Of a DNA stretch of 64,000 bases, positions 10,646 through 22,524 are shown piece by piece (the first letter of the stretch is position 1; every line of letters starts with the position of its first letter). The stretch comes from Pinus tabuliformis. Lineage: Eukaryota; Streptophyta; Pinopsida; Pinales; Pinaceae. The DNA is taken from the NCBI GenBank assembly GCA_031772625.1, contig CM062810.1, forward strand, positions 709,889,584 to 709,953,583, given 5' to 3'. A program made the translations under genes and the position numbers. Under the pieces are notes generated by a model. It saw only the letters and a program-made list of their open reading frames with translations. It did no database searches and had not been told where the DNA came from.

Positions 10646-11089
10646 TTATTGCAAATGTCTATTTAACATTCGAGAAGCAATTGCATCTACTAATGTATTT
10701 AAAGACCTTGGAATATGCTGATATTCAATATAATCAAATTCACGTTCCAAGAGACGCACTCTCAAAAATAATCTTAATAACACTGGATTTCTAATGGCAT
10801 ACACTCTATTAAGTTGTAATACAACGAGTTCAGAATCTAACCTCACTATCAAACTCCGAATCCCAAATGAAATAGATTCAGATAATAACTCAATCACTGC
10901 ACTATACTTGGCAATGTTATTCATTGTTTGACCGAGGCTTACCCCATGCATAGATACTAACTCGTCAGAGGGCGAATAGATAACCCAAGCTGCGGAAGAG
11001 ATGTTCCGTGTATTACGACAAGCACCATTAGCGAAAACAATGTATGTTTGGAGAGGCATCGACATCTGCAATATCAAGAGTAAAACCAA
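10646..11089 (-). CDS. Second RNase H (archaeal-type, aRH) of the Tat/Ogre element
   Basis: A 147-residue open frame with the pattern YIVFANGACRN, then SSAAWVIYSP, then NNIAKYSAVIELL, then RLDSELVVLQLNRVY and IEYQHIPRSLNTLVDAIA. This matches the additional RNase H of plant Tat elements, which is related to archaeal/plant type I RNase H and is thought to help degrade the RNA strand. It lies downstream of integrase on the minus strand. In the angiosperm Tat elements that I know, this domain is usually placed before integrase. Confidence 0.85.
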   Translation of the reverse strand: MVLLLILQMSMPLQTYIVFANGACRNTRNISSAAWVIYSPSDELVSMHGVSLGQTMNNIAKYSAVIELLSESISFGIRSLIVRLDSELVVLQLNRVYAIRNPVLLRLFLRVRLLEREFDYIEYQHIPRSLNTLVDAIASRMLNRHLQ

Positions 11090-11204
11090 GATAAGCAGGA
11101 ATAATGATGAAAAACACTCTCTAAGCTAAGCACACTGTTTAAACTAAAACACACCAGCTAGAAAGAAAAAACTATCCTAACTAAAAATTTCCATACCCAT
11201 TCTT

Positions 11205-13246
11205 TTAAGCATAATACCTCTTCAAGTAAAGGCCATTTCTGGGTTTACCCAAAGAGTCCCCGTCAAAGTCTACCAATTCATAAGCCCCTTTGGCTAGCTT
11301 TCGCTTGACAATATAGGGACCATGCCACATAGGAACGAATTTTCCAGCGCCTAATTTATCATTAGCTTGATCATAAACTAAGACTAGATCTCCTTTCGAA
11401 AAATTTCGAGGGGTCACATTTCGATCATACTGAGATTTCATTTGTTTTGCGTGAGTCTTGATCACCAATGCAGCATCACGTCGATTCTCATCAAATTGAG
11501 CCAAGTATAACAAACGCTTTTCCTCTTCAGAAGTGGCTGGAAGTAACTCGATGGCCATTTGCAGTGCCGGGATTTTGCATTCAATGGGTAACACAGCTTC
11601 CAAACCATAAACTAGTTGGAAAGGAGTGAACCCTGTTGATGTTTTTACTGAAGTTCGGTACGCCCAAAGCCTTGAAAATAGCATGTTGTGCCAATTCGAC
11701 CGATGAATCCCAATGATTCGTCGGATCATGATAATTAAAACTTTGTTGATGGATTCAACCAGACCATTCGCTTGTGGATAATAAGGGGTTGAACTATCGT
11801 GACGTAAACCAAGCTGGCCTGTAAGTTCGGTCATCATAACGTTTCGAAAATGGCGCCCATGATCAGTGATTATCACTTGCGGGACACCAAACCTAGCAAT
11901 TATATGATTGAACACAAAAATTGCAGCTGTCTTGCTGTCTGCCTCAAATGTAGGCATCACCTTGGCCCACTTAGTAAAATAATCTACCGCAAGGATGATA
12001 TACGCATGCCCCCCGGCTGAGTGAGGGTTACATGTAATAAAATCGATACCCCATTTGGCAAAAGGACCAACGACAATTATAGGGTGGAGAGGAGCAGGTG
12101 GAGCGCGCATCTTTCGATAAAAAATTTGGCAGTCGTGGCATTTTCGGACCGCCATAATACAATCTTTAAATAAAGACGACCATAAGTAGCCAGCGCACAA
12201 TATCTTTTGGGCTGTGGCAAACCCAGACATATGACTGCCACATGCTCCAGAGTGACAATCATTTAGAACCCTTTCAGCTTCCTCGTGAGTTAAGCAATGT
12301 CGAAAAACAGAGTCTGCCCCACGGCGATAAAGAGTATCTCCAATAATCCTGAATTGTTGGGACTGGAAACGAATCTTTCGACGTTCTGACCGTGAAATTT
12401 CTGGCCGAAAGGATTGGGTTTGTAGATAAACGATGATATTCCCATACCACGGATCTAAAGTGCTGATTAGAAACAAGGATTCATCCGCAATGGGCTCCTC
12501 AGCCACAGTTTTCGTATCAGCACGCGGGAAGTCACACATCAACTCCGCAAAAACTAAATATTTCTTAGACTTGGATTTCTCGAATTCCAAGTCGAACTCC
12601 TGCAGGATAATGATCCATTTAGAGTACTTTCCCCCTAGCAATTGCTTGGTCAAAATGTAGATCATAGGGTTGCAATCCAAAATTACCGTAGTTTTGCGTA
12701 GTAGAATGTAGTGACGAAAATGTTGGACAGCTTGAACGGCTGCCAATGCCAATTTCTCCACATGTGAGTATTTTAGCTCAGTTGGATATAAAGTTCGACT
12801 AAGGTAGTATATCACATGTTCAGTTCCTGATTCATCTTCCTGAACTAATACCATTCCAATGGTGGAATGAGAGGCGGCGAGATACAAGAAGTAATCCTGG
12901 TTGTAGTTGGGAGGATGCAACAACGGTGCATGGGTCAACGCGTGTTTGAGTGCATCAAAAGATTTCTGAGCTATCTTATCCCAATAGAATGGAGTATTCT
13001 GCTTCAACAACCGGGTAAAACCCTTTGTAACCTCGGTGTAGTTCGGAATGAATCGTCGTAAAAAGTTTGCTTTCCCCTGCAAACTTTGGAGTTGGTGAAG
13101 ACTCGAAGGAGGAGGCAATTTGATGATAGCTTCGACCTTCGAGGGATCAATGCGAATGCCGGCTTTTGAAACTATAAACCCCAGAAATCGACCCGTTTCT
13201 ATACAGAAGACACATTTGTGTGGGTTCAAACGAATACGATAATGCC
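11205..13246 (-). CDS. RT C-terminal part, RNase H and integrase of the Tat/Ogre element
   Basis: A long open frame of 674 residues from 13229, with RT-like sequence extending slightly upstream. It starts with the end of RT (NPHKCVFCIETGRFLGFIVS), followed by the connection region (LQSLQGKANFLRRFIPNY) and RNase H (VIYYLSRTLYPTELKYSHVEKLALA). The integrase zinc-binding region has H and C residues around CHSGACGSHMSG and KCHDCQ. The integrase core shows WGIDFI, ITDHGRHF and NGLVESINK, the positions of the D-D-E triad. The C-terminal part has the GPY/F-like module (WHGPYIVKRKLAKGAYELVD). No chromodomain follows, as expected for Tat. Confidence 0.92.
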
Positions 13247-13253
13247 TACACCT

Positions 13254-14445
13254 TAGGGATAATTTTAGGGGCGAATGTTCGCCCTTTGGCGAAATTAAGG
13301 GGTTTTAAATTTTTAGTGGGAGAATATTTTGTATCATAGTACATTTTTACAAATCACCTCAAATAGCCCACCTTATTTTAAGGGAGAGGGTAAAAAAGGT
13401 AAATTTAGCCCTTGAAATTAGGACTTACAACCTTCCATTCGCCCATTTTCAAGAATAGGTTTTATTTAAGTGAATCCATTTGCCCATTTTCAAGAATAGG
13501 TTTTATTTAAGTGAATCCTATGGGCCAAATACCATATTTATAGAAGAGGTATGGTAAATTAATAAAAATATAAATAAATGAGAGGTATGGTAAATAAATA
13601 AAACATTTTTTATATTTACTCCATAAGTCACCTTATATACATGTAACGGTGTAAACAAATAAAAATATAAGTAAAGTGGAGGTATGGTAAATAAATAAAA
13701 CGTCTTTTTATACTTACTCAAATGGTATGGTAAATAAATAAAAGTATAAATAAACTAGACGTATCGTAAATAAATAAAACCTCTTTTTATATTTAGTCCA
13801 TAACCCTCATTCTATTTATGAAGGCTCAAGAAAGAGGTTTTATTTAAGTGAATCCTATGGGCCAAATACCATATTTGTAAAAGAGGTATGGTAAATTAAT
13901 AAAAATATAAATAAACGAGAGGTATGGTAAACAAATAAAACATTTTTTTATATTTACTCCATAAGTCACCTTATATTTACGAACACTCAAAAAATGGGTT
14001 ATATTTAGGTGAAACCTATGGCCAAAATACTATGGGACAAATACCATGGACTAGATTGTTATTAATACCATGCAAAAAACCATTATTAACCCTAATATTA
14101 GAATTAATAAAAATAAAAATGGCACATGGTATTGACCCATGGTATTCACCAAAATGGCACAGGGTATTGACCCATGGTATTCACCTGGAATGTAGCCTAT
14201 TTAAATGGGGGAATTAAACCAGCATGTAGCCTTGCTAAGATTCACTAGGACTTTACAAAGTTTTATTATTTAGTGAAAGACTCGACAAGATCTTACAAGA
14301 TTTTATAATTGAGTAAAATATTCGCCATGCCTGGTGAGAGATTCGCCAAAAAATTATATATACATATTATATTATTGATAAAATCGCCTTCCATTTTTCC
14401 TATATACCATGGAGATTCGCCCATTTATTATATTTATAAATTTAG
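13254..14445. mobile_element. 1.19-kb AT-rich repeat insertion within the RT region
   Basis: The RT coding stretch is interrupted by 1192 bp flanked by identical 7-bp copies TACACCT (13247-13253 and 14446-14452), which looks like a target duplication. The insert has no coding content. It holds a 41-bp tandem pair at 13441-13522 and a repeat of about 140 bp at 13499-13640 and again at 13836-13978, plus many GGTATGGTAAATAAATAAAA words. ATTCGCC/GGGCGAAT words lie near both ends, but I see no clean terminal inverted repeats. A 7-bp duplication does not fit the common DNA-transposon families neatly, so the class is open. Confidence 0.6.
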
Positions 14446-15199
14446 TACACCTCATAAAGATTGCTCGTAAATGGACGAGGTGATCAGCTCGATGTAATGA
14501 ATGAGCAGGCAAATCATCGAGATACAGTTGCACAATGTGCTTGATGTCATGAAACACATAAGACATCGCCTTTTGAAAAGTTGCTCCAGCATTCTTAAGC
14601 CCAAAAGGTAATTTGCAATAAGCAAATGTCCCCCATGGACAAATGAACGCCGTTTTTGGTTGATCGGCAGGTAGAATGTTGATTTGATTGTATCCGGAAA
14701 AACCGTCCATAAAGGAGAATATTTCGCTGCTGGCACAATCATCAATGATTTGATCGATATAGGGAGTTGGGCAATTGTCCTTTGGACAGGCTCGATTAAT
14801 GTCCCTATAGTCGATACATATTCTTATTGTTCCCTACTTTTTGTTAACCAGAACAATATTCGATACCCAATCCGTTAACGGGATCAGATAAATGAAACCT
14901 GCTTTCAATAATTTTTCAACTTTTGCTTTAATTGCAACAGCTTTTCGTGGGTGAATTTGACGCAAACGTTGCCGGACGAGTTTAGCGTCCGGGTAAGTGT
15001 TGATTTCATGAACAACAATCGCGGGATCAATTCCTAGCATTTCCTCATAGGACCAGGCAAACACGTTGCAGAATTCTTGAAATAGGGCCTTATATAGTTG
15101 AATTTTGTCATCTGTACATGAGGCACCTATATGAATGTTCTCAACAATTCCGGGCTTAACCGAAATGTCAATAGGAATAGTTCGAGAGATGTTTCCCAA
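14372..15199 (-). pseudogene. N-terminal and central RT of the Tat/Ogre element (fossil)
   Basis: The first part carries the RT fingers (FAWSYEEMLGIDPAIVVHEI and IHPRKAVAIKAKVEKLLKAG). The second carries the palm (MDGFSGYNQI, then KTAFICPWGTFAYCKLPFGL and YLDDLPAHS, the YxDD catalytic loop). These are standard Ty3/gypsy RT motifs in Tat form. The last bases of this span already belong to the 1.19-kb insertion. Broken. Confidence 0.88.
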
Positions 15200-15295
15200 A
15201 TTTAACTATGAATCGGGATGTTTCATTGTATTCTGAGGTTCCTTGACATATTCAGTTATAAAAATTGATGAGAAATCATTTTCAAAACGATCAAT

Positions 15296-16999
15296 CTAGG
15301 GTAAAAACGAAGATCTGTGATGGAGATCTTCCCATGGTAAATCATCTACACATAGGATTTCGCGAATTTGCTCGTCAGAGTGAACAAGTTCAGAAAACGT
15401 AGTTAAATCCGAGGATGATGTGAAAAGTGATTCCTCACGGACCACATTCATTAAGTCATTTTCGGTTGAAAATGGGTCGGCAAACGACTGCACGGCTTCA
15501 TAGGCAAGTTCATATGGACTCAAAGGCATGGCATTACCAAATGAGTCTATCTCAGATTCAGAAGGAATGATCCAAGGATCATCATAAACAATGGTGTCTG
15601 ATGTAATCATATGAATGGTTGCAAATGAAGACGATGCGTTGATCGGAGGAAAAGGAAAAGTTCCCAGTAAACCGACATCTTTAACTAGTCCTGCTCCAAC
15701 ATCCTTATATGGGATAGTCGTTTTACCGACATGCTGAATACTCTCCGAAGAGGCTGGGTTGGATGAAAAGTAAGCCAGCTGGTCTATTGTTACGATCTTT
15801 CCATTATGTGGAAACTTTATTACTCGAAAGACCGATGAAACGACCGCTGTCATAGCGTAAGACCAACTTCGACCTAAGAGAAGGTTGTAATCTAGAGGGG
15901 CATCAACCTCCTCCACATCTAGACTAACGGTTTTTCCTTCAACCCCTATAGGCAAATCCTGTAGAATGACAAAAGGATGAAACCCACGGCCATCAAAGGC
16001 CTTTATAATCGTCGAGGATTGATTTAGCGAAGGAGAACCAAGCGATCTCCAACACTGTATCGACATAATACACGTTGAGGCTCCCTCATCAATTACAGTC
16101 CGATGAATAGGCCTGTTTTTTACTATCACTGGAATCTGGAAAGCCATTTGATGAGGCAAACACGGTGTACTATTTTCTAGATCGAAGATTATTAGGTTCG
16201 GGTCCTGAAAATCAACAGCTCCTATAGCCGACAAAAGTAATTTACGTTGTGCTAGGCATGATTGCAGCACTTCCAAAGCCGACATTGCTGAGGGTGAAAC
16301 AGCTAAATCCTCAACAATGTTATAATTCTGAGCCGCTGTTGCATGTGGATTGAAAGATGACTTTCGAAGTATACCCTTGGCATGCAGTTTGATTACCAAG
16401 TATGGATTAGGTTTCTCGATCTGTAGTGGATCGGAACCGGGAGCTGAGGTTGATGGATTAGAATGAGAAGATTCTGCTTCTTTACCATCAACAGGACTTT
16501 TACTACCATAATCTTGCGATCGAGTCGCAATCCTAACATGGGACATCATCAGAATGGGTTCTTCATTGGCATTTGAGGATGAACCTATCATCTTACTATC
16601 TTGAGCCGGAAAAGGATCCTTCAAAACAACAGGAGTTTGGGAACCCTTGACAATCTTCGCAACCTCTCCACGATGAGGGCAGTCTCTTGTAAAATGTTCA
16701 TCGTCACAAATGAGACAAGGATAACAAGGTTTGTGCTTTTCATCATTGGATTCCGCCTTTTCAGGTTTCTCCTTTGAACTTTTGTCCGTTTTATTCTTCT
16801 TCTTTCCTTTCTTCTTCCCACCGGATTTTGATTTGGCTGTAGATGACTCTACAACGTGAATATCGGCGGAAATATCTGCAGAAGAATCTCCTGTTGGGGA
16901 GTCAGGCAAGGTTATGATATGGGAAGAATTCTTGGAAGACTTCTTCTTACTTTTAGTGTTAACCGTACCAATCATACCATCGGCGGCATGAGATCCCAA
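15296..16999 (-). CDS. Zinc knuckle and aspartic protease of the Tat/Ogre element
   Basis: A 567-residue open frame. A Lys-rich basic segment (residues about 55-90) precedes a C-x2-C-x3-H-x4-C knuckle at residues 95-107 (CLICDDEHFTRDC). The protease active site is at residues about 301-309 (TVIDEGAST), with the flap/end signature YNLLLGRSW at 371-379, in the form typical of Tat proteases. The remaining 190 residues are acidic and unassigned. In Ogre elements an intron is known to lie between protease and RT, and the boundary near 15200-15296 is where one would be expected, but I cannot show it is used. Confidence 0.88.
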   Translation of the reverse strand: MGSHAADGMIGTVNTKSKKKSSKNSSHIITLPDSPTGDSSADISADIHVVESSTAKSKSGGKKKGKKKNKTDKSSKEKPEKAESNDEKHKPCYPCLICDDEHFTRDCPHRGEVAKIVKGSQTPVVLKDPFPAQDSKMIGSSSNANEEPILMMSHVRIATRSQDYGSKSPVDGKEAESSHSNPSTSAPGSDPLQIEKPNPYLVIKLHAKGILRKSSFNPHATAAQNYNIVEDLAVSPSAMSALEVLQSCLAQRKLLLSAIGAVDFQDPNLIIFDLENSTPCLPHQMAFQIPVIVKNRPIHRTVIDEGASTCIMSIQCWRSLGSPSLNQSSTIIKAFDGRGFHPFVILQDLPIGVEGKTVSLDVEEVDAPLDYNLLLGRSWSYAMTAVVSSVFRVIKFPHNGKIVTIDQLAYFSSNPASSESIQHVGKTTIPYKDVGAGLVKDVGLLGTFPFPPINASSSFATIHMITSDTIVYDDPWIIPSESEIDSFGNAMPLSPYELAYEAVQSFADPFSTENDLMNVVREESLFTSSSDLTTFSELVHSDEQIREILCVDDLPWEDLHHRSSFLP

Positions 17000-17020
17000 A
17001 GGAGCTGCAGCGATTTGATT

Positions 17021-17944
17021 TTACTTGGGAAGATCGGGGATTTTTTCGTGTAACGTACCTGACTGAGTATAGACCAAGTCAAGGTACTGTGCTTGAGCAA
17101 TTACTTGCTCCTCAGTAACAACTCCGGCTTTAGCAACTTCTTCAGTGATCTTTGGCAACAAAGATTTTACAAACCACTCAGCCAAGATTTGATCCGGAAT
17201 AAATACCTTCACTAAACGTCATCGACGTCTCCACTCATGTATATGATCTGAAATGTAAGTGGATGTCGATTGTTTTAACGAAGTTAACAGTTACGTGATA
17301 TTGTCATATCGGACTGGCAACTGAAAATGAGTTAAAAACAAGGTAGCTAACTGACTAAAATTATAAAAAGTGCCTCGCGGTAGCTCAATGTACCACTTGG
17401 CCGTGAGACCAATTAGAGTGCGCTGGAAAAGTATAAGACGGATTGAATCATCTGTGATGGAGTTAGACGCACACCAAAGGTGGTAAGTCATCACATGGTT
17501 CGACGGGTCCTCTCCTGATTTACCTTCGAACTTGGGAATGTCACTGGGCAACTTATTCGGCATTGGCGACCAAAACGGAAGATAATTAATGGGATCGTTC
17601 GTTAGGCGCGACAAGTCAGGTAAGTCCAAAGTTGCGATAAACGGTAACTGCCGATTAGGATCCCTAAAACTCTGGGTCATGAGACCAGCTCTAGGAGGAG
17701 GATATCCAGGATAACTAGGAATAGGAATCACGTTTGGGATATTGTATCCTCCCGGAAAACCAGGATTAACCGGACCGTACTGGGGTTGTTGAGGTTGTTG
17801 ATAAGTGTACCCAGGGTACGGTTGATACTGATAAATTGGCTGCTGCACAACATAACCGAATTGGTACTGTCCCTGGTACGGTTGATAGGTGAATTGTGGT
17901 TGACTTGTGACAACCGTACTTAAACCAGGTTGTCCTACAGGCAT
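17021..17944 (-). pseudogene. Conserved gag (capsid) region of the Tat/Ogre element
   Basis: After a Pro/Gln/Tyr-rich segment comes a clear Tat gag domain: LPDLSRLTNDP, then KLPSDIPKFEGKSGEDPSNH, then SIRLILFQRTLIGLTAKWYI and ATLFLTHFQLPVRY. The later portion (EWFVKSLLPKITEEVAKAG) is the end of the capsid-like domain. It would form the particle core. Broken. Confidence 0.88.
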
Positions 17945-18121
17945 TTGAACCGAAGTTTGAATCGTAGATCCAGACGGTGGTAAAGATGTCTAAGGAGTAG
18001 ATACAGGAACAGTAGAAACCAGAGCTGTCGATACTCCAGAAGTAGGTGGGGTAGGTTGAACAGATGTTGAGGCAGTTGTAGCAGTCGTTTGAGGTGGAGT
18101 ATGAGGTGTACTAGGCCCAGG

Positions 18122-19501
18122 CTAAGAAACTACCAAAGGTACAGAAGTTTGAATGTTAGACTGGACTGGTTGTTGGGGTGAACCAGAAACTAAGGGTTGT
18201 CCAGTTTGAGATGACAACTGTACACTTGGCTGCAACACCTGTTGGGTTTGCGATGGATCCCACACTATATTCATTCCGGGGTACTGACCCATAACAGGTT
18301 GAGAATACTGAGGACCATAACCGGGTTGAGGGTAGGATTGATAATTGAAAGGTACATTTCCCGTTCCTTGAACATACGTTTGACCTTGGGGTGGTTGGAA
18401 ACCTTGGTTCGAGTATTGACCTTGGGGTTGATACCCTTGAGGCAGATACTGATACTGGGGTTGACCTTGAGGTATAAATTGATACTGGGGTTGACCTTGG
18501 GGTACATATTGAGTCTGGGGTTGACCTTGAGGAACGTACTGTCCCATAGGTATGTACTGTCCTTGAGGTTGCCCCCCAGGCGTTAATTGAGGCTACCCCC
18601 CAGGCGGTAACTGGCCACCTTGAGGTTGAGGATTGGGAATAGAACCTGACATCATAAGAATGTCTTCTACGCTCAACGGCTTAGTACCATTGTTTCCAGT
18701 TAATAACCCTTGCTCAATGGGTTGAGGAGATGCTCCCGAAAAAGTACCAAAAAGTGACTGATACCCGGAGGGAACAGAAGGACCACCATACAAAAAAGAT
18801 TCGGGTGATTGAGTAAACATGGATGACTGCCCTGCCATATTGACGGGAGTATAAAAACCTCTAGGTGTTGGGTGATAAGGAGCACGAGGTGGTGAAAAAC
18901 TTAACCCTGAGTTTTCTAGAAATTTAGTCAAAGAAAGATACCAAGAACTACTCCTAGGTGGACTGTAAAAAATTGATTCACGCTCCCTTAGTTCAATAAC
19001 AGGTTGATTTTCAGGGATAGGGATGCCTACTTCTTCTTCCGGAGCAAGTTCTTCAATAGCAATAAGTCCAGAAGGAAGATCTTGGGTGATTACTCTTTCT
19101 ACCCTAGGTGAACCAGGACCACTAGAAGTTGGAGAAACAAACCCCAATGTCGGAGTAGCAGCAAATTCACTTTCAAGCTTGGATATTTCAGGTTCTTCAC
19201 CTATATCACTAGCAGATGAAAAGCTACCAGCAATTTCGGAGACAGACACTGACTGTGGATTATACTCTGCTACTAACGGTTGAAAATCAGGATGTACTAT
19301 CAAAGAAGATTCTCCTTCCTCAGGTGACCCAACTCTACTGTCTCTAGGAGTTACGAGGACTTTCAAGCCTTCAAGCTGGCTTGGTACTTCCTTAGGAGGT
19401 TGGCCCCGAAGTCTACAAGACCTCCTCAATAACTTAGCCACGTTTACTAACTCAGGAGACTGGCCCCGAAGTCTACGAGACTGCCTTGGTAATTCAGCCA
19501 C
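18122..19501 (-). pseudogene. Low-complexity N-terminal gag/ORF1-like region of the Tat/Ogre element
   Basis: The upstream frame (302 residues, 19501 to 18593) has a duplicated motif SRRLRGQ / SCRLRGQ near its start and is otherwise acidic and Ser/Pro-rich. The next frame (141 residues) is made of near-perfect 10-residue repeats of the type PQGQPQYQY, rich in Gln, Pro and Tyr. Ogre elements can carry a separate ORF1 upstream of gag. Whether these frames are ORF1 or a long gag N-terminus is not clear. Confidence 0.6.
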
Positions 19502-21450
19502 AGTTAAAGACTTTTAACTACTTCACACACAAGCAAAGTAAAATCTCAATGAAAAGAACCTAAAGTCTCTAAAGAACCAAACAAATTTGAATCACACGCC
19601 TAAAGAATCTAGGAGATCAAACACACACAAACATTAACTTTCCGTACCGAAAACACTAGTTGGTGATGAAATCCAATGTCGCAGAGTTCAATACAGAAAT
19701 GGCGGTTGGAACAGTTACCCCGGCAAAATGCTTAATGAATAGACTGGCACAAGTTCCTCCACTTAACCGTCTTGAGTGAAGAGAACCCCCCAGAAAATCC
19801 AAGTGAGTCTAGCCGACGTCTGCTCCAGGTACAGTGGGATCTTCCCACCACTGTCACCTCAGGAAGAGTCCTAAAGAATATGGCCACTAAGGTTACCAAC
19901 TGAGACAAATACACCTGGGGGAACAGTCTACGATCCGATACGCACACAAGGGCAGAGTAGCAAGCTCAATCCCCTTGAAGGATCCTTGACATAATCCAAG
20001 GTTTACCAACAAGTGACCCCATGCTCCTCGACAATGGTTAATCCGAGGTTTACCGTTTTTAATACGTGAATATTTGGCGTCATTCCCAATGAGGAAGGAT
20101 TGATTCCCACACTGGTTCGGACACGATCTCGTGCTTCTCCTTTAAGAGGAGCTTTCCCAGAGCATAATTGCAACAATTGGATTTCTTCCCTACCATAAGA
20201 TACAGCTACTTGTTTGTTTTTACTGTCTTGGAGAGTTAATTACTCTCCTACTCCAAGACACTAGCCTAAGCTAAGTTGGTGTATCAGAGCCCTAGAAATA
20301 AAAATGTTACTAGGTGAATTTTACTTTAAGCGTTAATTTTAGTGGTTTTTGTTTAAGTCCAAAGGTGCGGAGATGAAACTCGTGGTATGAAGACTCAACT
20401 CAAAATCACTAAAAAATGCACCTAAGATGATCTAAACAATCTTTTTCTCTTCGATGAACTTCTAAACTAAGAAAGAGTTTGAGAATGCAAATACTTTGTA
20501 AACAAAAATCTTTCTCAATTAAACAAATTAAAAGAAGAGCTTTTCCTTTCCAAAGCACTCAAAAATGAGACAACTAGTTATTTCACAAAAATTTCCCTTT
20601 TTCGTTTCAAAGCACTCAATCACTACAAAAAAAAACTTTTTTCCAAAAGAGATTTTTATATTTTTTAATAAAACACTCAAAACTAATGCAAACGACTAAC
20701 TTTGAGATCTACAAACTATAAAAACCTATTTGAAGTCAAAGCCTACTAAAAGTATTTTTTAAGGATGTTTTACTTAGCTAGATGTAAGCTAAGGACTAAT
20801 TTATGCAGAATCACAAATAAGTCAAGAACAACCAATTTTGTTTTCTTTTTGAAAATGAAAATCCAAACTTTCAAACACAAGCTTTTCAAAGTTTTGTAAA
20901 GAGAAAACTCAAAGCGAATTCCTCAAACAAGGGGAGATTTCATAAATGGTCAGACTCATAAGAAGGCTAGTAGACACTAAGGTGATCTGAAGTCCCTACA
21001 ACTTCTAAGTTCAGAGCCACTACACAACCACAATGAAAAACAAACCCAACAAGCAAAACTCCTAGGAAATTCACCTAAAACCCTAACACTAATGAAATCA
21101 ATCCAAGGAAAGCTTCTGACAAGTTATATGCAGGTCTGGGCAGTGGATAACAATTTATAAACACAACTAAGCTGACTAATCAGAGGAAATTTTAGGGTTT
21201 TTCAAAATTTTAACAGGGTCCGCAGGCCCACAGTTGACACAGGTGCAGTCCCGCTCTGTGCTAAAAGCCAAGCTGCAGGTAGGTATGCACTGTGTCAAAC
21301 GGATAGGGTGCGGTCCTCTCCCAAAGCTATGAAAAACGAAAAATAACCCTGGATCTACAAACTCTACCTAATTTTACACACAACAAGCCAAAAACAGAAA
21401 CAAAAATACAGTTTCTCAGGTCAAAGTAAAAACAAGGACAACAATCAAGT
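19502..21450 (-). other. Long 5' leader of the Tat/Ogre element
   Basis: About 1.95 kb without coding sequence lies between the primer site and the first gag-related frame. Long leaders are usual in Ogre elements. A GC-rich patch at about 21215-21340 has GGTCCGCA, GCACTGTGTC and GTGCGGTCC words and resembles a patch in the antisense gene's first intron. Confidence 0.7.
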
Positions 21451-21467
21451 CCCCAGTGGAGTCGCCA
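21451..21467 (-). other. Primer-binding site, tRNA-Arg type
   Basis: Three bases after the 5' LTR the minus strand reads TGGCGACTCCACTGGGG. This agrees with the tRNA-Arg-complementary site I know from Ogre elements. It fixes the element's orientation as minus. Confidence 0.85.
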
Positions 21468-21470
21468 TTT

Positions 21471-22524
21471 TGTCACACGGAATAAGTCGATCTTGCGGAC
21501 AAGATAGACCTTCCTAGAATCTAAAGAAGACCTAATGACAAGCAAACCAACCAGACACTATCTTTCTCTAAATATGCTTTGATAAACAATAGCAAACAAA
21601 TGTTTTTAGGGCCTACCTTAGGTCCAACGCAAGCTTGTGGATGCCCTCGCTCCTTTGATCCAAATGAGCTCCTTTTCGCGAATCTGCAAACACAAACAAG
21701 GCAAACAAATTAAATAGCACTTGAAAAGCCAATTGCATAAAACATATTTAACATGAAAGTCAAGGAGTCCATGAAACAAATAACATAAGATACTTGTTGA
21801 GAAAAATGAGTTTGATTGTATTAATTCAAAAGAAGAAGAACTTTACAACCTTTGCCTTGACGCTGTACAAGCTCCTCCCAGGGTCCAGCAAGAAGTCTCC
21901 TCTACTTTGACAAGTTTCACTCACTCCCCAATGAAGCCAAAAAGATTTGTGATCTCTCCTCTTAAGCTTAACTAGGAAGTCTTGATTTCACCAGCATTTA
22001 CCCTCAAAAATGTTAAGCTTCTAACCTCTCCAGCAACCAGCCCAATGCCTGTATTTATAGTGCAATGGAGGGAGGTTACTAGGTCCTCCTTCAAAGGGAT
22101 AAAGCCCTCCTTCAAAGGGATAGCTCCTCTCATCAAGGGATTAGCTCCTTCTCTTTTGGGATGCATGAACCACCTTAGAGCGAACAATCCAAGTCAAAAT
22201 TCCTTCTAGAAACCTCTAGAATTAACCCAAAGTGAGTTTTTTAAGATAAAACTTGCGCCTTTTGACTTTCACAGGGGTCCGCACCTACACCGTTAGGGAC
22301 AGAGCGGGCAGGTCCGCAGTTTTTGTACACAGAAGGTGCGGGACCACAGGTGACCATGAGAGAAAGTGCGGAACCAGAGTTACATTGATTTTTAATGTCT
22401 TTCTCTTATTTCCAAAGCTTGATTGGAAGAACTGAGGTCTGAGACTTGCTTAGGAGGACAGTACAAGTGATGATAGACCCATACTGACTGCAAATAATCA
22501 TGGTGACGATATTTTTGTGTAACA
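21471..22524 (-). repeat. 5' LTR of the Tat/Ogre element
   Basis: 1054 bp, with TG…CA ends. The minus-strand TATA box (CTATAAATA) is at 22052-22060, with the repeats of about 20 bp just upstream at about 22084-22160, as in the other LTR. Confidence 0.95.

Larger units (their letters stand above)
5957..22524 (-). mobile_element. Tat/Ogre-type Ty3/gypsy LTR retrotransposon, full length
   Basis: Two direct LTRs of 1054 bp (5957-7010 and 21471-22524) begin TGTCACAC and end GTGTAACA or a one-base variant. On the minus strand the order is: 5' LTR, tRNA-Arg-type primer site, leader of about 1.95 kb, gag, zinc knuckle plus protease, RT, RNase H, integrase, a second RNase H, an antisense gene, a polypurine tract and the 3' LTR. 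The primer site, long leader, extra RNase H and large size are hallmarks of the Tat/Ogre branch. The flanking 5-bp target copies agree at four of five bases. The LTRs differ at about 28 positions by eye (about 2.7%). The element is full length but broken, with roughly five frame breaks and one 1.19-kb insertion. Confidence 0.93.
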
